A stretch of DNA of 42,010 bases from assembly GCA_040902535.1 (NCBI GenBank), contig JBBDXD010000014.1, forward strand, positions 1 through 42,010, written 5' to 3'. The notes below the pieces were generated by a model. That model made no database searches, had not been told where the DNA came from, and worked only from the letters and a program-made list of their open reading frames with translations. Numbering within the stretch: position 1 is the first letter of the stretch; every line of letters begins with the position of its first letter. Positions 31,380-40,497 of this stretch are shown one piece after another. This DNA comes from Dehalococcoidia bacterium. Lineage in GTDB: Bacteria > Chloroflexota > Dehalococcoidia > DSTF01 > JACRBR01. The translations under genes and the position numbers were made by a program.

Positions 31380-33271
31380 CAGACTTGGGCCTTTACCTTC
31401 TCAGCCAGCGCAGCGGTGAAGCCGACCGTCGCGGCAATCTCCTGCACGGATGCTTCGCGGATGCCACGCACGGAGCCGAACTTGCGCAGCAGTGCCTTCT
31501 TTCGCTTCGGTCCAATGCCCGGGATGGTGTCGAGCGCGGACTGCATGCCCGCTTTGCTGCGGACACCCCGGTGATACGTGATGGCGAAGCGGTGCGCCTC
31601 GTCGCGAATGCGCTGGACGAGGTACAGCGCCTGGGAGTTGCGCGGCAGCACAACGGGCTCCGACACGTCCTGCACATACATCTCCTCGTGCTGCTTCGCC
31701 AGTCCGACGGTGGGGATGTGCTTCACCCCCATCTCGCGCATTACGTCGAGCACGGCGGCGAGCTGACCCTTGCCACCGTCGATGATCACGAGGTCGGGCA
31801 GAGCCGCGAATGACTCGTCGGGCCGCTGCCGCGGCGCCCGGCCGTTCTCCGGCGGCGCTTCGACATCCGGCGCCGTCGCGCCCGTCTCGGCGAGAAGTTG
31901 CTCACGCGCACGCCGGAACCGCCGGCGGAGCACCTCGGCCATCGACGCGAAGTCGTTCGCGCCATCGACGCTCTTGATCCGAAAACGACGGTACTCCTGC
32001 GGTCGGGGGTGGCCGTCGGTGAAGACCACCATCGACCCGACCGAAGACGTGCCCTGGATATTCGAGATGTCATAACACTCGATGCGACCCGGCAGCGACG
32101 GGAGATCCAGTTCGTCCTGGAGTCCTTCGAGGGCTGAGCGAGTCTTGCCGGTGTCCGCGAGCCACTTCACGCGTGCCATATCAAATGCCTCGCGGGCATT
32201 CGTCGTGGCCATCTCGACCAGGCGGCGCTTCTCACCGCGCTGAGGCACGAGCACCTCGACGCGCGATCCGCGCCGCTCGGACAGAAATTCCTCGATCAGC
32301 GACTGCTCGGGCAGACGAGCGGGCACGATCACGCGCCGTGGGACGTACGTCGCCGACTCATAGAACTGCTTGATGAAGCTGGCGATGATCCCGTCGTCGG
32401 GCTCGTCCCGGGTGCCGTCCAGCGTGAAGTTGTCGACACTGACCATCCGGACGCCGCGAATGAACAGCACCTGGACGACGGATTCGTCGTCCCCACGCGC
32501 CAGACCGAAGACATCTTCGTCCGATGGGCGGGTGCTGGCGACCGCTTGCCGCTCGGTAACACGCTCGATCGCCTGGATCTGGTCGCGAATGCGGGCAGCG
32601 CGCTCATACTCCATGCCGGTCGAAGCATCCGCCATCTCACGCTTCAGGCTTCGTACGACCTCCTCGGTCCGGCCTTCCAGGAAGAGGATCACCTGGCGGA
32701 TGACCTCGTCGTACTCCTCCTTGGAGCAATACGCCGTGCATGGCGCGATGCAGCGGTTGATGTAGTAGTCCAGACACGGCCGCGGGTCGTGGCCGGTGAT
32801 CGTCTTCGTGCAGGAGCGCCATGGGAAGAGCTTGTTGACGATATCGAGCGTCCGGCGGACCGAGCCGGCGTTGGCGAATGGACCGAAGTAGCGGCCGCCA
32901 TCTTTCTCGACCCGGCGGGTGATGTAGACCCGGGGCCAGGGATCCGCCAGGTCGACCTTCAGGTACGGATAGTGTTTGTCGTCCTTGAGGCGGACGTTGA
33001 AGAGCGGCTGATGCCGCTTGACCAGCGCTGCCTCCAGGTGCATCGCCTCTTGTTCGGTGTGCGTAACGACGTACTCAAAGTCGTCGATCTGCTCGGAGAG
33101 CAGACGCGTCTTCCCCTCCATGCTCGCGGGCGAGCCGAAGTACGACCGCACCCGGTTTTTCAGGTTGGCCGCCTTCCCGACGTAGATCACCTGGCCATCG
33201 CCGGCACGCATGACGTAGACGCCGGGATGGGAGGGCACGCGGGCGAGTTGTTCGGCGAATCGGCCGCTCAC
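31379..33271 (-). CDS. uvrC: Excinuclease ABC subunit C
   Basis: Makes both incisions in nucleotide excision repair. The 630-aa protein is complete. A GIY-YIG nuclease lies at about 14-92 (PGVYVMRAGDGQVIYVGKAA) and a cysteine-bearing linker at 150-180. A UVR motif that binds UvrB lies near 200-235 and the RNase H-like domain has IECYDISNIQGTSSVGSMVVF. C-terminal helix-hairpin-helices contain IPGIGPKRKKALL. GTG 33271 is four bases after mrfB. An insert of about 35 residues rich in Pro and Ala sits within the C-terminal half. Confidence 0.97.
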   Translation of the reverse strand: MSGRFAEQLARVPSHPGVYVMRAGDGQVIYVGKAANLKNRVRSYFGSPASMEGKTRLLSEQIDDFEYVVTHTEQEAMHLEAALVKRHQPLFNVRLKDDKHYPYLKVDLADPWPRVYITRRVEKDGGRYFGPFANAGSVRRTLDIVNKLFPWRSCTKTITGHDPRPCLDYYINRCIAPCTAYCSKEEYDEVIRQVILFLEGRTEEVVRSLKREMADASTGMEYERAARIRDQIQAIERVTERQAVASTRPSDEDVFGLARGDDESVVQVLFIRGVRMVSVDNFTLDGTRDEPDDGIIASFIKQFYESATYVPRRVIVPARLPEQSLIEEFLSERRGSRVEVLVPQRGEKRRLVEMATTNAREAFDMARVKWLADTGKTRSALEGLQDELDLPSLPGRIECYDISNIQGTSSVGSMVVFTDGHPRPQEYRRFRIKSVDGANDFASMAEVLRRRFRRAREQLLAETGATAPDVEAPPENGRAPRQRPDESFAALPDLVIIDGGKGQLAAVLDVMREMGVKHIPTVGLAKQHEEMYVQDVSEPVVLPRNSQALYLVQRIRDEAHRFAITYHRGVRSKAGMQSALDTIPGIGPKRKKALLRKFGSVRGIREASVQEIAATVGFTAALAEKVKAQV

Positions 33272-33275
33272 GCGT

Positions 33276-34541
33276 TCATTCTAACGAGCGGCGTCCAATG
33301 CCCCCGCCCGGCCACGACGCGACCCTGCCCCCGGCACCCGCCGAGCGAGCCAGCTTACGCTCCAGGCGGCGAAGTCGGTTATGCAGTGATTCTTCCTCTC
33401 GACCCTCCGCGGCATCGAGCAAGCGCAGCACCACTTCCCGCGCGGACGCAGCATCGCGCTGCCGGTGCTCGCGGTGCTTGGCCAACTCCAGGCCGGCCAT
33501 GCGATCCCCGCGCTGCCACAGCTGCTCCCATAGCGGTGCAGCCTCGTGGCGCAGGCCGGCGCGCTTGCACAGACGCGCGTGCCGGGCCGCCGCCCACGAC
33601 CAGTCGTCGCCGCCCTCGAGCCATGGCAGCGCGGCGCGGTAGAGCGCGATCGCGCGTTCGGGACGGCGCGCGTACTCCCACCAGCGCGCCGCAGCGATCG
33701 CATCGTCCGGGTTGAGTTCGGCGGCCGAGAGCAAGCGCGCACACCCGGCGAGTACGCCGACCAGCGAGAGCACGTCGTCCGTGTTATGTCGAAACACGGC
33801 GCGTAGCGGCGCCGCGCGGCCGGCACGGACATAGTCGAAGTACAACGGGGGAATCAGCGAACCCGGGACGTCGTCCTGCCGATCGATGCGAAGGAGATGC
33901 CGTTCTGCTTCAGACAGGCGGCAATTCGGCATGCGATGCCGGTAGAGGCGCCGCACCGCATGGAGCAGATCGAGGTGCGCATGCCTCTCGCACGGATACC
34001 GCACGCGCGCCAGCGTCATCCGGGTCTGCACGAAGGGCATGTCGAACGAGCGGCCGTTGTATGTGACCAGCCCTTCGAATCTCTCCAGGTCGGCGGCGAG
34101 CATGCTGAGCATCGCCCGCTCGTGCGCGATGTCAGCGAGGAAGTACTGGCGCATGCGGAATGCACCATCCTCATACGACCCGAGGCCCGCCAGGATGACC
34201 CAGGTGCCCGTACCGCCGGAAAGACCTGTCGTCTCGATGTCGAAGAAGGCCATGCTTGAGGCACGCGGTGCATCGGCGGCGCCAAGCAGGTGCGCGAGCG
34301 CTTCCGGCGGCGCGTCGAGGGCCGCCCGAAGCGGAGATGAGCCATGGCGGTGGTCAAGCGGGAACCATTCGTCGCGGATGAAGATGGGGCCGTGATCGGT
34401 CTCATGCCAGTCGCCGCGCAGGATCACGTCGATGGGCGGCAGACTGGCAATCGAGTCCGGTGGCCGGTTGGAGGCCCGCTGGATGGCCGTGTGCTGCGTC
34501 ACTGCATGCCGCAGGCGTGCCAGACGAGTGTCGATGACCAC
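33276..34541 (-). CDS. mrfB: MrfB/YprB-like RNase H-fold exonuclease
   Basis: Predicted 3'-5' DNA exonuclease partner of the MrfA helicase. Of 421 aa, residues 96-260 form a DEDD-type nuclease: Asp101 and Glu103 in FFDIETTGL, Asp167 in YNGRSFDMPF, and Asp256 with His252 in RHNTDDVLSL. The C-terminal 150 residues look like TPR helices, as in Bacillus MrfB (413 aa). It starts at GTG 34541, two bases after mrfA. In Bacillus subtilis MrfA and MrfB act in a mitomycin C repair pathway independent of UvrA; here the pair is joined to uvrC. Confidence 0.88.
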   Translation of the reverse strand: MVIDTRLARLRHAVTQHTAIQRASNRPPDSIASLPPIDVILRGDWHETDHGPIFIRDEWFPLDHRHGSSPLRAALDAPPEALAHLLGAADAPRASSMAFFDIETTGLSGGTGTWVILAGLGSYEDGAFRMRQYFLADIAHERAMLSMLAADLERFEGLVTYNGRSFDMPFVQTRMTLARVRYPCERHAHLDLLHAVRRLYRHRMPNCRLSEAERHLLRIDRQDDVPGSLIPPLYFDYVRAGRAAPLRAVFRHNTDDVLSLVGVLAGCARLLSAAELNPDDAIAAARWWEYARRPERAIALYRAALPWLEGGDDWSWAAARHARLCKRAGLRHEAAPLWEQLWQRGDRMAGLELAKHREHRQRDAASAREVVLRLLDAAEGREEESLHNRLRRLERKLARSAGAGGRVASWPGGGIGRRSLE

Positions 34542-34543
34542 GC

Positions 34544-36818
34544 TCAGGCCACCGCGACCGTCGCGGGTTCTCGCAACCGGGACAGCAGCAATGCCGCGGC
34601 GCGCTTGTTGGTGCCATGTTCACCGATCGATGGCCCGACGCACCCCGGGCAGCCGGCCGCGCATGTGCAACCTGTGACCAACTCCTGCGCCGCGCCCATG
34701 AGACGACCGTGGATCTCAAAGAGGCGGCGTGGCATGCCCACGCCGCCGGGCTGGTTCTCGTACAGGAACAGCGTGGGCCGTTCCGTAAAGGGAGAGCGGA
34801 TCTGGGCGACCGCCTGCAAATCCCGTGGATCGCACATGAGGAAGATAGGCGCCAGGTGACGCAACAAGTGCGCTAGGCCCCACAGTCCGTCCTGTAACTC
34901 GGTCCGCGAGAGGCCCGTAGTCGCAGCGTCATCAAGCGCGAACCAGTAGCCCGTCGTGTGTCGCGACTCTTCGGGGATGCTGATCCGGCCCCAACCGACG
35001 TTCTCGTTCGTGTCGAGTTTGATCTTCTTGAAGATCGTCGCGACCTCGCGTACGGCGACTTCGCCATGGTCGACATGGCAGCCAGGTGCCGGCGCACGTT
35101 CGAACGATTCGAGCACCTCCAGGTCGACGGCGAGGTTGGCGTCGGTGTAATAATCGACGTCGACCTTGCGCACGTAGGCCTTCTTTTCGTGCCAATCCAG
35201 GCGGTCGACATGGTATTGCGCACCGCCATGCATGTAGATCGCCTCTTCGTGGATCAGAAGCGGCGCCGCCGGACGATCGACCTCGCCGATCACGCGTGGC
35301 TTCGGCCCCTGCTCAATGACCACGAAGTTGTCGATCGCGGCGGACCGGAGACTCACCGATTCGGCCGGGAACACTTCCGCCATCCAGTGGTAGCGGCCTC
35401 CCGCCTTCACCAGCACGCCTTCGTCCGCGAGCAGTTCGAGGAGTTCGGTGGTATCCGCGCCGAACTCCTCGCCCTCCTCGAAGGGCACTTCGAAGGCGGC
35501 ACACTTGATGTGGCTGATCCGGACGAGGAGATTGTCCGGATCTACGAGGCCTGCCTCCGGCGACGCCTCGAACAGGTATTCGGGGTGTGTCGCCACGTAC
35601 TGGTTGAGCGGTGACGACGACGCGACGATAACGGAGAACGCGAGGCCGCTCCGGCGCCCGGCGCGCCCCATTTGCTGCCATGCGCTCGCCAGCGTGCCCG
35701 GATACCCCGTAAGCACGGCCGCGTCGAGGCTGCCGATGTCTATGCCGAGTTCCAGCGCATTCGTCGCCACGACGCCGCGGATGCGGCCTTCTCGCAGCCC
35801 GCTCTCGATGGCGCGCCGCTCGTTCGGAAGGTAGCCGCTGCGGTAGCCCTCGACCTTCGGCGCCTCACCGATGCGCTGCTTCAACGATTCCCGCAGGTAG
35901 CGCAGCAGAAGCTCCACCCGCACGCGCGACGGTGCGAAGACGATCGTCTGCACGCCGGCCTGGAGCAGCTTCGACCCGATCTTGCGCCGCGCCGACTGAG
36001 CCTTCGCGGATCCCCAGCTCGCGATTGACGATCGGCGGGTTATAGACGGCGACCACTTTGCGCGCTCGTGGTGCGCCATTGTCATCGATGAGCGCCATCG
36101 GCTTGCGCACGAGAGCCTCGGCTAACTCTCGTGGATTGGCGATCGTCGCCGAGCAGCAGATGAAGATCGGGTCGGAACCGTAGAACTTGCACGCGCGATG
36201 CAGACGCCGGAGCACGTTGCCGACGTGGCTGCCGAAGACGCCCCGATACTGGTGCAACTCGTCGATCACGACGTAACGCAAGTTCTCGAACAGCTTCACC
36301 CACTTGGTGTGGTGCGGCAGGATGCCTGTGTGCAGCATGTCCGGATTCGTGACGACGATATGCCCCGCCTCCCGCACTTTGCGACGGGCATCGCCGGGCG
36401 TGTCGCCGTCGTACGTGAAGGTTTTGATATCGACGCTCAGGTCCGTGATCAGCGCATGCAACTCCTGCATCTGGTCCTGCGCCAGGGCTTTCGTCGGAAA
36501 CAGGTAGAGAGCACGAGCCTCAGGCTGTTCGAGGATCGTCTGCACGACCGGCAGGTTGTAGCAGAGGGTTTTCCCTGATGCCGTCGGCGTCACGACGACG
36601 ACGTTCTGGCGCTGCAGCACCGCCGCGAGCGTCTCCGCCTGATGCGTGTACAGCCGGTCGATGCTCCTCCGGGCGAGCGCCTCGACCAGACGGGGGTCGG
36701 TCGCCAGGGGAAAGGGAGCGTGGCGCGCGGCCTGCTCCGGCATCACGCGCCACTCGACGAAGCCATCGGCGAGGTCAGCATCGGTGCGCAGGGCTTCCAG
36801 CGCTTGTTCGAGGGGCAT
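34544..36818 (-). CDS. mrfA: MrfA/YprA-like DEAD-box helicase with DUF1998 (frameshifted)
   Basis: Superfamily 2 DNA helicase. ATG 36818 follows GAGG. The first frame gives YTHQ (57-60), PTASGKT (78-84), DELH (186-189) and SAT (223-225), ending in family-like sequence at PPIVNRELGIR. From there the homologous sequence continues in another frame: KAQSARRKIGSKLLQAG, then NALELGIDIGS, QQMGRAGRRSG and the four-cysteine CTCAAGCPGC of DUF1998. One extra base near 36005 accounts for the shift. Corrected, the protein would be about 757 aa, close to Bacillus MrfA (749). The rest is undamaged, so a sequencing error or a very recent mutation is likely. Confidence 0.85.
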
Positions 36819-36851
36819 CCATACCTCGTTCGCACGTGCGTTCGAATGCCG

Positions 36852-36880
36852 AGTATAGGATCAGAACGAGCGTTCGTCAA
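36852..36880 (-). promoter_or_regulatory. mrfA promoter with LexA-like SOS box
   Basis: On the minus strand TTGACG (36880-36875), a 17-base spacer and TATACT (36857-36852) form a near-consensus sigma-70 promoter. Within it, at 36863-36876, lies AGAACGAGCGTTCG (plus-strand reading). This matches the LexA site CGAAC-N4-GTTCG of Gram-positive-type LexA at nine of ten defined positions. A repressor bound there would block the promoter. The expected transcript start is about 28 bases before the mrfA ATG. Confidence 0.7.
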
Positions 36881-36942
36881 CGCCCGACCGCCGACGAGAC
36901 GGGCGACGCGCGGCATTTAGGGGTTTCGCCCCTGACCCGCCT

Positions 36943-36956
36943 GGGTGCTAGCACCG
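36943..36956. promoter_or_regulatory. GGGTG-N4-CACCG dyad upstream of the sensor gene
   Basis: GGGTGCTAGCACCG, whose core GGTGCTAGCACC is a perfect palindrome, ends 17 bases before the sensor ATG. It matches the dyads upstream of the two tandem archaellin genes. It is flanked by AGGGG-TTTCG-CCCCT (36919-36933) and CGACG-ATAGATA-CGTCG (36955-36971), which could fold as RNA hairpins next to the start codon. Confidence 0.55.
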
Positions 36957-36973
36957 ACGATAGATACGTCGTT

Positions 36974-39592
36974 ATGGGAGCAACAGGCGCCCCTCAACTG
37001 TCACAGGATGGCGACGGTGACGCTCGCGTTGGCGGGAGGCTGGCGCTCGCCTCCAGGTGGCGGCTTCGTGCAGGGCTGCATCGTCCGTCGTCCCTCGTAG
37101 TCGCCGCTACTGTCGTCTGCCTGGCAGTTGGGTTCGTCGCAGTTCTGACGTACTTCGGCGCGCGCGCTTTCACGAGCCGGGCCGCCGATCAGCGGGCCGC
37201 CGAAGAGGCTGCGTCGTTCGCCATGCACAGCTCGCTCCTTGCGACCGGCGATGCCTTCAACGGCTATCTGCAGATCCTGCGCTACTCGGAAGATCCGGCG
37301 CTCCGATCGCGCGCCGCCTCGCCCGAGGCGCGACGGAATGCAATGCAGCAGTTGCTCTGGCTGAACACGAACAAAATGGCTGTTCTCGCCGTCGCGGACC
37401 GCTCGGGGCTGGTGCTCGAGAGCACGGACGGATCGATCCAAAGCGTGCGAGGGAGCGCGGCCTTCAACGAGTCGCGCGCGAACTTGGGGCCCGCTAACTC
37501 GGACATCGTGTTGCCTGAGGGGGGCGAGCGTGGTTATGTCGAGTATAGTGCCCCGCTGCGCGATCCCGATGGAACCGTGTGGGGCTTCCTGTACGCGCGT
37601 GCCGAACCGCAGGTCCTCTGGAGCGACACGCTCAACGCCTCCATCGATGGCGGCCACAACGTCATCATCAACAGCGAGGGCGTTTTCTCAGCGGGTGTCC
37701 CCGACGAATTGCTGAGGCAGCCGTGGAGTGGTTCGACCCTGGGGAACGGCAGTGTGCGAGCAGAAATCGCCGGCGTCGAAGCGATTTGCGGGCTCGGCGC
37801 CATCGGCAGAGACACGCAGATCGACCACGGCTGGTTCGTGGCCTCGTGCTTGCCTGCGTCCCTGATCCAGGTGGAAGCCGGGCGGGCGCTCGGGAACCAG
37901 GGTCAGATCACGATTGCCGGCGCCGTGCTGGCAGTTGTCATCGCGATCGGCCTTCTGCGTATCGCGCTCGGCTCGCCCGCGCCGCCTGCAGTCGCGCAGC
38001 ATCCCGATGAGATGGAGGACGCCGACGCGCCATTTGAAGTGGAGGAAGGCGGCCTAGCCGCGGAAACGCACGCCGTGATCGAAGCACCGGAGGCGTCGCC
38101 GGGTGAACCGGAAGCCGGCCCGGCGGAACCCGCAGCACCCATCGTCGTTATCGCAGACGTCGACGCACTGGCCGTGATGGACGCGTACGAGCGCCGCAAC
38201 GCGCTGCTCTCGAACGAGCTGCGAGAGAGCATTCAGGCACGCCTGATGATCGCCGTCACGCAGGCCGAGGAGGCCTACAACCTCAGTGCCACGGATCCGG
38301 ACCGGGCGATCGCGTTGCATCGGGCGGCGATGGATGAACTCGAGTCAGTGCGTGAACGCGGGTTGCGCGGCATGGGCCAGGAGTTGCACCCGAGCCTTGT
38401 GCGGCTCGGACTTCCGGGCGCGCTCCGGTCGCTCAAAAAGGAGTTCGCGGACCGTGTCACGATCGACCTCCAGGTGGATGCGAACGTCGACGGGGCGTCC
38501 AGTCGCGGGGGCAGGGTCACCATCGACAACAGGCTGCGGCTCATCGTGTACCGCGTCATCCGCGATGCGGTCCGGACTGCGTACGCCGGTCGTGCAGACA
38601 GCGTCACGATTGCGATCCAGCGAGACGGCCTCGAGATCACTGCTGCCGTGACCTCGAAGCTGTCGGGCGGCGACGCGGACGCTGCACGTGAAACACTCCT
38701 GGCAGGGGAGGTGGCGCTGAGGGCGTTCGGCGGCAGCCTGACGGTCGACACCGAGGGCGCGCTACGCGTCATCGCGCGCGTGCTCGCGCCTAACGTCGCG
38801 CAGCCTGAGCCACTGATAAGCGCGCGGACGGAGGACGACGACGCCATCGTCGCGCAAGGCACCCTGCATGCCGATTCAACTGCCAGCCGGATCGAAGACG
38901 ATCTCCAGGCCACCGCGCACGAACTCGCCTCCACAGTCGACATCCGGTTCGTGTCCACGGCGGATTCCGCTTCCCTGCGTCCGGCGGATGAGCTCTGCAT
39001 AGCGATGATCGACGTACTACGAGTGGCGGCCGCAGGATTCAGCGAAGCCGGCGCGAACACCTGCGATGCTTCGCTCAAGCTCGAACACGATGCGGGTGAA
39101 CTGAGGATCAGCGCCCGCACGCTTCTGAGCATGGAGCGCCTCGACGATATCCGTCAGCGCGGGGAACAGGCCGGCTGCTCCATCTCGATCGCGCGCGATG
39201 CATCCGGCATGTCGATCGCGCTGAGATTCGATCTGCTGCCTCAGCCCCGGCCGGCCATTGTGCGCTTCGCGCTGCCCGAAGACGAGCCCAGCGTCATTCC
39301 CGTCTCCGAACCCCCGCCCTATCTCGCCCCCGTGCTGCCGGCCACGGCCGTCACGTTTCGCATCCCCGACGGCGGGGCACTGTTCGAGTCGATGGACGAA
39401 GCGGCTGGGATGCCGGTGGCGGCGGTGGACGATGTCCTGCCGAGCGTCGTCCAGGTGTCGTCGCTTGCCGAGGTCATCCCCGCCGATGCGGATGCCGTCG
39501 AAGGCGAACCGTCGGAAGCAGACGCTGAGGTTGACGCGACCGCGCTCGGTGACGGCGATGGGCGACGCTCGCCGGACGAGGACGCGGCGTAG
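36974..39592 (+). CDS. Membrane sensor resembling a degenerate histidine kinase
   Basis: From ATG 36974 (no clear ribosome site; the longer frame runs antisense to mrfA) the protein has 872 aa. Transmembrane helices lie at about 41-62 and 312-332. They enclose an extracytoplasmic sensor of some 245 residues, probably Cache/PAS-like. An acidic Ala/Pro/Glu linker leads to a HisKA_3-like helix with GQELHPSLVRLGL (His472). The following ATPase-like region keeps IVYRVIRDAV, but the N-box Asn is Thr and no DxG motif is seen. A second similar region lies at about 635-765. ATP binding is doubtful. Convergent with the regulator gene next door, it is its likely partner. Confidence 0.7.
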   Translation: MGATGAPQLSQDGDGDARVGGRLALASRWRLRAGLHRPSSLVVAATVVCLAVGFVAVLTYFGARAFTSRAADQRAAEEAASFAMHSSLLATGDAFNGYLQILRYSEDPALRSRAASPEARRNAMQQLLWLNTNKMAVLAVADRSGLVLESTDGSIQSVRGSAAFNESRANLGPANSDIVLPEGGERGYVEYSAPLRDPDGTVWGFLYARAEPQVLWSDTLNASIDGGHNVIINSEGVFSAGVPDELLRQPWSGSTLGNGSVRAEIAGVEAICGLGAIGRDTQIDHGWFVASCLPASLIQVEAGRALGNQGQITIAGAVLAVVIAIGLLRIALGSPAPPAVAQHPDEMEDADAPFEVEEGGLAAETHAVIEAPEASPGEPEAGPAEPAAPIVVIADVDALAVMDAYERRNALLSNELRESIQARLMIAVTQAEEAYNLSATDPDRAIALHRAAMDELESVRERGLRGMGQELHPSLVRLGLPGALRSLKKEFADRVTIDLQVDANVDGASSRGGRVTIDNRLRLIVYRVIRDAVRTAYAGRADSVTIAIQRDGLEITAAVTSKLSGGDADAARETLLAGEVALRAFGGSLTVDTEGALRVIARVLAPNVAQPEPLISARTEDDDAIVAQGTLHADSTASRIEDDLQATAHELASTVDIRFVSTADSASLRPADELCIAMIDVLRVAAAGFSEAGANTCDASLKLEHDAGELRISARTLLSMERLDDIRQRGEQAGCSISIARDASGMSIALRFDLLPQPRPAIVRFALPEDEPSVIPVSEPPPYLAPVLPATAVTFRIPDGGALFESMDEAAGMPVAAVDDVLPSVVQVSSLAEVIPADADAVEGEPSEADAEVDATALGDGDGRRSPDEDAA

Positions 39593-39670
39593 CGGTACGG
39601 CCAAACGGGTCTCGGATGCGGTTGCAGTGGGGCTTGGTAAGCAACGGGCGCGAGACGGGCCGCGGTGAAG

Positions 39671-40387
39671 TCAGGCTGCCTTGCGGCTTCGTGCCTCGGG
39701 TTGTGCCTCGTCGGATTCGTCGGACGTGCCCAGCGTTTCCTGCAGGTACAGCAGGACAGCCTTCACGCGCGGGTGTGCGGCATTGTCACGGCTGAGGTTG
39801 AGCTGTCCGAAGATGGCGTTGATGTGATTCTCAACGGACTTCTCTTCGAGGACCAGCGAACGGGCGATAGCGGCGTTGTTGTACCCCTTCGCCATGAGCG
39901 AGAGCACTTCGAGCTGCCGCCTGGTGAGCGCCGAGAGACGGGTTTCGCGTCGCCCGAGGCTCTCGACGACAAGCGGATCCAATACGACGAGGCCCATCGC
40001 CGCGCCATCGATGGCCCGCACCAGCGTTGCCACGTCAGTCACCGACTGCCGTAGTAAGTACGACCAGCCAGCAGCTCGGAATGCGGGTAGCGCGGCCAGG
40101 GTGCGGCGGTCCGGGCGTTCGCCAAGGAAGACGATGCGCGAGCCGGCCTTCGCGCCGGAGATTGACTGCGCAATCCTCAATGCGTCGTGCTCACTCTCGG
40201 CATCGAGGCCGATGAGCGAGACGTCGGCGCGCTCGCTCGACGCCATGCGCATTGCCTCGGCGGCATCACCCGTCGCGCCGACGAGCAGGAGCCGAGGCTC
40301 GCTCGAAAGCACGGTGCGCAGCATGTCGCGAAGGAGGCCATCGGCCTCGATCACCAGGACGCGGATGCGGTTGTCTTGCTTATCCAT
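39671..40387 (-). CDS. NarL/LuxR-family regulator with degenerate receiver
   Basis: 238 aa from ATG 40387. Residues 8-128 have the receiver fold, but all conserved functional positions differ from NarL. The acidic pair is Glu14-Ala15 (IEADG), the phospho-Asp is Gly60 (SLIGLD), the Ser/Thr is Gly89, and the Lys is Arg113 (YLLRQ). Residues 150-217 form an intact LuxR-type helix-turn-helix (LTRRQLEVLSLMAKGYNNAAIA, broken by one turn, then KSVENHINAIFGQL). It should therefore bind DNA without ordinary phosphorylation control. It is divergent from an archaellin gene and convergent with the sensor. Confidence 0.85.
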   Translation of the reverse strand: MDKQDNRIRVLVIEADGLLRDMLRTVLSSEPRLLLVGATGDAAEAMRMASSERADVSLIGLDAESEHDALRIAQSISGAKAGSRIVFLGERPDRRTLAALPAFRAAGWSYLLRQSVTDVATLVRAIDGAAMGLVVLDPLVVESLGRRETRLSALTRRQLEVLSLMAKGYNNAAIARSLVLEEKSVENHINAIFGQLNLSRDNAAHPRVKAVLLYLQETLGTSDESDEAQPEARSRKAA

Positions 40388-40497
40388 GCCTACCTGAGCA
40401 ATTGTCGGCCCACGCGGCTTCGCCCACATAAGGGTGTTCGCTGATTCTCCCCGTTCCTGCGAAGGCTGAGGATGCGTTTCGCGGCAAGTGGCCGTAT

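Noticed and set aside
35990-36020. Programmed ribosomal frameshift in mrfA
   Set aside because: No slippery heptamer or downstream pseudoknot is evident, and MrfA homologs are single-frame proteins; error or mutation is simpler.
36578-36973. Upstream extension of the sensor frame by 132 codons
   Set aside because: It lies antisense to the start of mrfA and its promoter, is compositionally a shadow, and would place coding sequence across the promoter elements.
36919-36973. Cyclic-di-GMP or other known riboswitch before the sensor
   Set aside because: The hairpins lack the conserved loops and junctions of riboswitch classes I know; only simple inverted repeats are present.
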